A DNA stretch of 64,000 nucleotides from Casuarius casuarius (lineage: Eukaryota > Chordata > Aves > Casuariiformes > Casuariidae). Below are positions 56,396 through 64,000 of the stretch, one piece after another. A model generated the notes under the pieces. It had not been told where the DNA came from, did not search any database, and saw only the letters and a list, made by a program, of their open reading frames with translations. The stretch covers positions 1,581,397-1,645,396 of the forward strand of contig PTFA01000081.1 of the NCBI GenBank assembly GCA_003342895.1, in the 5' to 3' direction. Numbering within the stretch: the stretch's first letter is position 1; every line of letters starts with the position of its first letter. A program made the position numbers and the translations under genes.

Positions 56396-59261
56396 AAGCA
56401 GCAAAACGCAGATACCTCACCCCAGCTCACTGAAAGCTCAGTCATCATGTCACAGCCCGTCCTGCTCAGTCCAAGTCGCACTTCTTCCAAAAGCCAGTAG
56501 GCCCATATGTTGCCAGTGATTTACACTTCCACGTCTCGCTGCACATACTGCTGTTACCAGCTTTCTCTGGTAAGCAAACCTGTAACAGGACAGTGATTTA
56601 TCCAACCATCGATCCTGTGCACTTGGGCACACTCTGAGCTCCCGGTGCTTTTTCTCAATGAGCAGGTGTGCGTGTCACCGTTTCTCGAGCAGAGCCCAGA
56701 GGAGTCAGACTGCTTGACGTGCCAAGCCAAGCCAAGCCAGGGGCTACCACAGGATGCACAGGCCAAATCCCACAACGGGATTTACCTGGAGGAGCCGTGC
56801 CCAGCAGAAGGGCACCTAGTGCCATGCTGACCTTCGAAACCCTGTCTGAACGGCAGGAGAGAACGAACCAGGGAGGCTGCAGTTTGGGTGGGTTACAGAG
56901 GTAGGTGAAGCTTAGGGCTGTGGACACATGTAAAAGACTGGATGGAGTCGCACATTGGCTTGGCTCACCAGAAGCTCGTGAACACATTTGTTTCCTCCGA
57001 GGCCACAAACTCTCTGCAAACTACTCAGAGGCCAGTTGTCTTTGGCTATTTTTAGGGCTGTGCATCCAGAGTTTCTTTAGGAAACACATGCCAGTCTTAG
57101 GCAAAAAGTCAATTAAGAAACCAATCTCCGCAAAACAACCAGCCTGTGAAACCCCTGCAAGGGGAGGTATGGCAGCAGCACCAGCTCCTCTAATGAACGC
57201 GTTTCAGCCCAATGACAGGCACCAGGGAATCCCAGCACGGAGCTACCAGCTCCCTTCGCTGGAGCGTCACAGCAAGCATGCGCAGCCCTGGACCCAAGCT
57301 ATTAAACACCACCATCAATCTGGCCCTTCTACTAAACTGAATTAAGGCCTATAACCTTTAATTACAAGGGCCTCTGCATCAGATTCGAATGCAACTGGAC
57401 TCGCTGTTCAACGAGCAGACTGGACTTTTATGTCTTCCTTCCTTTTTGTCCACCAGCAGTGAAATCAAAGTCCCACACATGCTTATTTTCTGAGATTACT
57501 GCAATTTTACCATTCTCACAGTTGTATCCCCTTTTACCTTGCCAGCTAGGTATTCCTAGCACATCCATACCACAGAATCCAAGTGCCAAAATATCTCCTA
57601 CCTCTGAATCTCTATTGCTGAAGGAGACACGGACTCATCCTGCAGGTTATGTTCTCACAAATGGGATCTTTAAAGCTTGGAAAGAAAAAATATCCCATAT
57701 TTATTGTACTATTTTTAAAAAATCTACTGAAGTACAGCAACAATAAATGTCAGTTGAAAACAGTATGTTTTACAGGTGTCTAGGATTTGCTGTGTTTTTT
57801 TGCATGGATTTGATAAATTGCAAAACTCATTAAAGCAGACAGAGCAATTGCAGCATCTAAGGAAGAGCTGCACTTACCATAAACAAGCAAGCTTGCTAGG
57901 CAGCAGTCACACAATGATCTGCACTCTCCAAATAACAACAACTCTCATTACTTCAGGAGAGGACTTCCTCACCGCCCCAAGATGACCAGTTTTGTGCCTT
58001 CTCTTTTTATACAAACGATTGCTCATCCCAGAGCCAAAGGCTTCATCCCCTCTTAATCTGGACACAAATGGGTAGGAAGCAGGAGGATTAGCCACCCGCA
58101 CCTTCCTTCCTGGCAAAGGGGAATACCCAAAGTTGGGCAGAAGGGATCTTGCAAGGTCTCCCCACTCCAAGCTCCTGCCCCAAGGCAGGATCAAAGCCAC
58201 CCATGCCACTCCTGACAGACGTTCGCCTGTTCTTAAAAGTTCCAGTGACGGATAGTCCCTCTAGGAAGTCCATACCATGGCTTCACTGCTGACACATTTC
58301 AGAAGTTTTCCTTGATGTCTAACCTAAACCTCCCTTACCAAAAATTTAAATTCTTAGTACTTGCCTCAAAGCACTTCCTTTGAAAGAAGCTCCACCGCAG
58401 GAAAGGTTACCTCGCATGCCTTTGGTATGACACTACTAGTCACATACAAAGGTACGTTTCTCATCAGAGCGATAGTGTGATCATGCTACAGTCTTCTACC
58501 ATTCTCTGTAGTAATTGCCGACTACCTTATCTACTTAAATCTTAAAAAAAAAACAACCAAAAAACCCCCAGACATTCACTAAGCATTTCTTGCTTAGTTC
58601 TAATGCAAAGTTACAATACTTAATGACGTGCAGGCACAGTCTGGTGTGCACGAACAAAAAACTCCAAGTACCCGCTTGATTCTTCTCTGTCTCACCCTTG
58701 GAACTGCCATTTGCAGCTTTAATTTCTGCTGCAAGGAATTACACTCGTTTCCCAGTCCAAATAAAAATAGGAAGAACAATCAAAATGCAAGGGCTTGTAC
58801 TGAGCCCAATCATTGAAACGTTCAGCCCAACATGAAGGGAGGAAGTGTTCAGCAATTTGCACGGTCAGGACCAAAAAAAGTGCAAGACATACAAAACGAT
58901 GTTTTTTGAAACATGAACAGACACATTCCAAGACTTTGCTCAAGAAGAGAATTTTACAGGAAACCTCTGCCTGCCTTTCAGTTTTCTCTGTATCAAAGTA
59001 TAAGAATAGTTGCTGGTTCTCTATTTCAAGGTAAAACAGTATTTCATAGCATCATGGTAGCTACCAAATATTAGAAAGGGGGCAGGGGAATAGCCTTGAA
59101 TTAGAATTCTCACCCACACTAAAGCTGCAAAGAATTTACTGTATTTTAAGCCATCCACGTACTGTCATCGTTATCACTAGTAGGTAGGAATCCCTGGAAA
59201 AGGCCAGCATCTTCAGCCCCCTGCTATGACAAGCTGATGAAGTACAGGTCAGAAAAGTGAT
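56396..59261. other. single-copy non-coding stretch
   Basis: No gene recognised. A CCAAG pentamer repeats three times at 56721-56739. A 146-codon + frame (56905-57345) has no recognisable domain. Short A-rich sequence occurs near 58543-58566. Confidence 0.45.
56721..56739. repeat. (CCAAG)n short tandem repeat
   Basis: Three to four tandem CCAAG units. Too short for further meaning. Confidence 0.8.
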
Positions 59262-59575
59262 CAGTGAGGCAGACTGAAAACTGGCTGAGCTGCCAAGTTC
59301 ACCAAGTTGACACCAAGTTGAGCAAGGGCCAGCAACACGTCCTTGCGGCTAAGAAAGCCAATGGTATCCCGGGCTGCCCTGGGAAGAGCATTGCCAGCAG
59401 GCTGAGGGAACAGGTTGCCCAGAGAGGTTGTGGAGTCTCCACTCCCAGAGATATTCAAAACCCAATTGCGCATGGTCCTGGGCCACCTGCTCTAGGTGAC
59501 CCTGCTTGAGCAGGTGGGTTAGACCAGAGGATCTCCAGAGCTCCCTTACAATCAATCCTAACTGTTCTGTGATCC
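59262..59575 (+). mobile_element. CR1 LINE, 3' end, internally deleted
   Basis: The translated left part reads RQTENWLS, then DTKLSKGQQHVLAAKKANGI and KSIASR. These match the last third of the CR1 ORF2 protein (R.T.NWLSGR ... DNKLTMSQQ.ALVAKKANGI ... KSVASR). The right part is the classic avian CR1 3' untranslated tail: GGTTGCCCAGAGAGGTTGTGG, the GATATTCAAAACCC motif, CTCTAGGTGACCCTGCTTGA, and an end near TTCTGTGAT. ORF2 segments are joined by deletions and the frame is lost before the tail. It is a 5'-truncated dead copy, as are most avian CR1s. Confidence 0.92.
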
Positions 59576-60184
59576 CAAAGGGAACAATCACAAGCCGAGC
59601 AAGAGACTTGGGAGAAATGGTACCAGTTTCACTGCCTGGGCAAGGCATTTGCTGCCAGAGGGTTATCACAGATGCTAAGCCAGGCCTCAAGGCAAATGCT
59701 CCAGGATTAAGGCCAGAAACTATGCCTGTAGCTGCTCAATCCCAACATGAGCTGAGGCATGTCTGGATCATCTCACAGCAGTCTGACAAGTTCCCCTTGA
59801 GCCAATTATGTGGCACCTGCACTTCAGGGATAAACAAAATTTCATCTGTATGTACATTAAAAAAAAATCTAATATGAAGATAAAATATAAGAAGAAATCA
59901 AATCAGAGGAAGAAAAATGTCTGTGCATGACACACAGATGAACAATAAAGGGATATCAGCAGCACCATGTAAATCAATTAACATCCCATGCCAAAGATTC
60001 ACTGCCTGCCTCTGATTCTAAACGTAGTTTCTTACAGCAACCTTAAGCCCTGAATTTACCCATCTATTTCTCTACAACGAAGATCAGCTACGTAAGGAAT
60101 AAAACACTGCTTCTGTTGGTAACCTACCAGCTTCCTGGGTATTTCTGGATCCATTCCCACTCTATGGAGTGCAGTCAACTGCAT
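59576..60184. other. non-coding spacer between two CR1 fragments
   Basis: Unique AT-leaning sequence with an A-run near 59860. No gene or repeat recognised. It separates two CR1 tails in opposite orientation. Confidence 0.6.
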
Positions 60185-60283
60185 AGGATCGCAGCCTCGC
60201 TGGGGTTGGAAGGGACCTCTGGAGACCATCTAGTCCAACCCCCCTGCTCAAAGCAGGGTCAGCTAGAGCAGGTTGCCCAGGCC
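60185..60283 (-). mobile_element. CR1 LINE 3' tail fragment
   Basis: The + strand carries the reverse complement of the CR1 tail: GGGGTTGGAAGGGACCTCTG, then GGAGACCATCTAGTCCAACC, then CCCCCTGCTCAAAGCAGGGT, and AGAGCAGGTTGCCCAGG. The element's 3' end faces left, toward the other CR1. Similarity stops abruptly after GCCCAGG, so only about 100 bp of the tail remains. Confidence 0.92.
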
Positions 60284-61670
60284 AGGGCAGCTATGAAGCA
60301 GGCCCAGGTCTTCATTATCCTGGAGCTGTGGGCATTGACAGGTCTTGTACCTTAGAAGTGTCTTTCCTGCGTTGCTCCTGGAGGGACCCAGGATCCCCCC
60401 CGTGACATGCTACAGCAACAGCTCTGTTCGCAGTATGGTGTTCAGCCACTAGATGTCTGTGTTATAGATATATAACTTACCCCTGGTAACCACCGAGACC
60501 AAGCTGGAACTCCAGCCAAGTAGAAGTCAGTTTGGGTTGTAGCCTGGTATCTTAAAGAAACAAGAATGACGTGATCCCACCGTTTTTCTGTCTGTTCCCC
60601 CTCTTGCTAATACCCACGAGTTGAACCAGCTGATTGACTTCAACCAAGTGTGAAAATAAGAATGGGTCGCAAAGATGATCATCTTTATGGGAACTTTATT
60701 AAGACTTCAAAAATGACAGCCTGGGTGAGAGAGCTCTGAATCAGTAAGACACACAGGACACAAAACCGTAGCTCGGATTTTAAGCTGAGCGCTTGGGGAA
60801 TGTCCTCTGTTCTATCTGTAACTGCAATTTTCTTTAATAAATGCCTCCCCATTAAGAAAAACTCTAATTTCAATAATCATGGCAACTGTGAGCTAGCAGA
60901 ACACGCGAGCAAATGCCACAAAATGAGCAGAGATAGGGACAGACTCATGAGCCAAGTAGCGAAGAGGCAGCCCTGAACCTCAGACCCAGAAGGGGAACAG
61001 AAACTCACAGGCAGACAAGCTCCTTTATAATTTAGTTATTTTGAGAAGTTCAGACTCTGTGTGAGGATTAAATTGGACTTCTTATACCAACCAATAATAC
61101 ATCAACACGACAACAGACACCGTAGATGGCTCGGAGGTTAAATCAAGGTCTTGTCTACTCTGAAGATTAACGGTCTTGTACCTGGAAACATCCCCATGCC
61201 TTTGAAATCACCGTATTAGCCTCAGAAACCCTTGGCTACATCAGATTTAAAAGTTCAGCTACTGGTGCTGATGATCAGCAGCTGAGTTTCCAAATCATAA
61301 GTGCCTTACAGGTTTGTCAGGCTTTTCTGCCTCAAGGATAAAAAGAAAATAAACTGTCCCAGCAGGCACTAAAATATTGCAGGGCCCCTTGCAAGACCTT
61401 CGTGCCCCTTGCAGCACGAGGGAGCAGGGCACAGTTCCCTCTCCTCCTCCCAGCAGCCTTGGCTGCATGGGGAAAGCGCTGGAGCACGTTGGTTTTTGAC
61501 AGTTCATCCAGTGCCCCTGGAGCACAACCCTGCCGTGGTGTTAGAAAGTTGGGGGGGAGAGGGGGCAGTCTTTGGAAAGAAGAACCAGATTTTGAACTTC
61601 TCCAGCAACAAAACTTGTATACGTGTAGCAACCCCCTGCTGTATTTATTGCTTTCTCTCCCTCGCTGCAG
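60284..61670. other. single-copy non-coding stretch
   Basis: No gene recognised. 61551-61565 has G7 and G5 runs. Near its right end a strong polypyrimidine tract and acceptor appear. Confidence 0.45.
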
Positions 61671-61819
61671 CTGGTAGACCACTGCCTAAACTACTGGAAA
61701 TAATTGAGAGGAAGGAATTAAACCATCCTGTGCATTGGGACAAGAAAGATTCATCCTGTAGCGAGGATGAGAGGAAAGTCACTCGGATGGGTTTGGCAGC
61801 GTGCTGTCAGGATTTCTAA
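61671..61819 (+). other. candidate terminal exon after a strong acceptor
   Basis: A good 3' splice site, with the pyrimidine-rich tract CTTTCTCTCCCTCGCTGCAG ending at 61670, is followed by a frame of 49 codons to a stop at 61817. The composition is protein-like and charged (GRPLPKLLEIIERKEL, then DKKDSSCSEDERK). An adjacent frame then opens from 61771 to 61986 with similar charged composition. No family is recognised and no upstream partner exon is seen, so it may be chance or a decayed exon. Confidence 0.15.
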
Positions 61820-64000
61820 CTCCCGTGGTGTTTCGAGAGGAGAAACATGCAACTCGCGAACCTGAGTCTGCCCAAAGTGGTATGAAAATTAAAATCCCCA
61901 GAAGGGAAGAGTGCCATAACAATGTGACCTCTGGAGAGAGAAAAATAATACCTGACCGGGATTTTGCAGACTTAGATTTCAGATGATTCTTGAAAATACG
62001 ACTCATGCTGTAAGACCAGCATTAACTGTGACAATTACCTACCTCTTCCGTGATTTTATTCTATACCCGCAAACAAAATATTGATTGAGTGTGCTGCAAG
62101 TTTTATTTACATAAAGATCTGATTGCCAACTTCATTCTTATGCAAAGCAGAGAGATAAAGCTCTTTCAGCCAGCATTTAAAAAAAAAAACAGATCTAAAA
62201 ATAAGATCATGCTTTGGCTTTACTTGTAAAATGCCTGCGAGTGCTACCACATTTTTCTTCCAAAGTCACAATGAACACGCACAAACTAGATGTAGGAAAA
62301 CACTGAATCCCTGCCAATTTCCATCAGCTTCAAGCTGGAGATAAGGTTGCTCCATGTTGCAAGGTACCTGACCCTAATTCAGTAGCGCTAAGATGGAAGC
62401 GAGAAACTAGCGTCCATTTCTGATTTCCAGGTCAAAGCATCCCCCCCCAAATCTCCCATTGTATAGCTTTGAATATGCAGCATATTTTTTTTCCATATGT
62501 GCACTCTTGTGAAGTTTTGAAAGTTATTCTTGCAGCGCTGTATCTTCAGTTCCTTCCTTGCAGCTACTGTTTGTCATAGCAAATCTTTTTGAAGTTGTAA
62601 AAATAAATTAGTGTGTGGTATTGGACTAAGGCCAGAAGGAGTGACATAGCAAAGTTACTTCTGAAAGAGCCCTGTCACCTCTGAACGGAAGCAAATCGGT
62701 GGCTTTGAAAGGCAGAAGACCAGCTGCCTAAACCCTTGGCTCAGAAAAACAGGCATGCCTTCCATCATTAGAGGAAAGACACCTTTCTCATAATGTTATT
62801 CATTCACTAAAGAGTCAAATTTAACTTTAGTTAAAAAAAATCCATTTAATAGCTTATTCCATTTGACACTTTTCAAAAGCAAAACACTGCACTTCTAACA
62901 GCAAACAGCTACACTAGGAGAAATACGTGACTTTGTGTGATGTGATAAAACAGAGCAAAATGATATCTCCAGACCAAAAAGTGCCATGAAGAATATTCTG
63001 TATTTATAAAGCAAGTCCTAAGTCACTCCCTCATATGTCTAAATTCACTATTCATATCCTTGTTTCTATCTGGTTATTACAAAATCCCATTTCTCTCTCC
63101 ACCAGCCAGCGTGGCACCCCTTAGCACACAGCACAGTGCAATTCTAACAACGGTATAACTCTTCTTTCCTTAGGGACTTTATTTTTTTTTCTTGTTATGC
63201 CTCAGGAGAACGGAGTAAAAATATTCACCATTTCATTCATCATTACTTCTTTGCAAACACTTCTACTGCTCATTTTGAAGAAGTACAACATATTTCAGTG
63301 GAAAGCAAGAACTCCGAACCAAACAGCTAAAATTCTTGGGGCTAAACTGTTGCTTCTAAAGATCTTAGCAAAGCATTTTCTGATCAAACCTAGTATGAGA
63401 TCTCAAAGTCCTTACTGGATACAGGACACTCTTTGGGAATTTGTAATTCTCCTACCTAAAAGAAAAGAAGTGTACCAAAGAGCAAGTCACTGCAGCCAGA
63501 AACAGCCAGTCCTACTGCAGTGCAGTTCTGCAGAACATCTGCTCTACAAACCTAATTATCCCTAATTGCACAGATGCAAAAGCCATCTGAAATGTTAGCA
63601 CCTGAGACAGAGATTATTTAAGTCCCTTTAAAATGGATTAATCTTTTTTTAAAAAAAGCCATGCAGAAACATTTCTGTAAGCTGATGCAGATTCTGTAAC
63701 AGTCACCAAAACTGATTCCAGTTCAGTCCTAAATCAGGAGTCACATTCACACAGCTCCCCCATACTGCGTGTTGATGCTCACTGCTCCTCTGACTCAGTT
63801 CTCAGCAGGATGATATGGAGCTACAATACGACAATCTGCTACATTACAGCCAATTTTTCTGGGATTCAGCAGCTCCTTTTGAGGCTAGAGTCTAACAACT
63901 TCATTTGGTCTTAACCAGTGGAAATAGCCAAGTCATAAGATCTAGGTAAAAAAACATCATTTCCAGAGGGAATTGTTAAATTAAGCACACCTTATGGCTA
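61820..64000. other. single-copy non-coding stretch
   Basis: No gene recognised. AT-rich throughout, with short A/T runs near 62178, 62830, 63181 and 63647 and C8 near 62442. A 122-codon + frame (63197-63565) has an N-terminal hydrophobic segment but no family resemblance and no promoter or splice context. Confidence 0.5.

Noticed and set aside
63197..63565. 122-codon + frame with a hydrophobic N-terminal segment
   Set aside because: Composition follows local AT richness. No family match or transcript signal.
1..64000. Prokaryotic operons, CRISPR arrays, tRNA, rRNA, known microRNA hairpins
   Set aside because: No regular spaced repeats, no B-box/tRNA fold or rRNA segment recognised, and no match to microRNA seeds I know within a proper hairpin. 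CR1 and SINE relics show that the DNA is vertebrate.

Overview
The window reads as vertebrate nuclear DNA, most probably from a bird. The strongest clues are fossil repeats. There are two 3'-end fragments of a CR1 LINE, with the sequence typical of avian CR1 tails (59262-59575 on +, 60185-60283 on -). There is a decayed CR1/L2-type reverse-transcriptase relic (12105-12345) and two old MIR/CORE-SINE-like relics (32880-33020 and 56216-56395, both on -). Repeat load is very low otherwise, GC content is moderate, CpG-rich patches are isolated, and homopolymer tracts are short. The species cannot be told from what is here. A 15-base N gap (11235-11249) and one ambiguous base (30653) show that this is draft assembly sequence.

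I find no protein-coding gene that I can support. Open frames are short and carry no recognisable domain. The longest lie in CpG-rich DNA that is open in several frames on both strands, or in a 29-bp minisatellite. No tRNA, rRNA, known microRNA or CRISPR array was recognised, and nothing looks prokaryotic. The best reading is intergenic sequence or the interior of a very large intron, possibly a regulatory 'gene desert'.

Layout: 1-9 kb is ordinary single-copy DNA with small CpG-rich patches at 2.0, 6.2 and 6.6 kb. From 9.05 to 9.56 kb there is an AT-rich homeodomain-motif-rich block. The assembly gap and LINE relic lie at 11.2-12.4 kb, and an AT-rich candidate conserved block at 14.15-14.37 kb. 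A clear CpG island sits at 15.15-15.67 kb. The stretch 16-30 kb is single-copy, with candidate conserved blocks near 18.0 and 27.2 kb and several compact palindromes (22.52, 28.91, 29.68 kb). A minisatellite lies at 30.77-30.90 kb. A second clear CpG island, at 37.14-37.69 kb, holds a splice-site-flanked non-coding exon candidate. The stretch 38-56 kb is mostly featureless apart from a TA/TG microsatellite (44.86-44.95 kb) and homopolymers. SINE and CR1 relics lie at 56.2-60.3 kb. An acceptor followed by a short protein-like frame lies at 61.67 kb.

No genes can be shown to work together here. If the window does a job, it is most likely cis-regulation, with two CpG islands as possible promoters of unannotated non-coding transcripts or distal regulatory platforms. 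That is inference. Cross-species alignment and RNA/CAGE data would settle it. I did not find a convincing new biological system.
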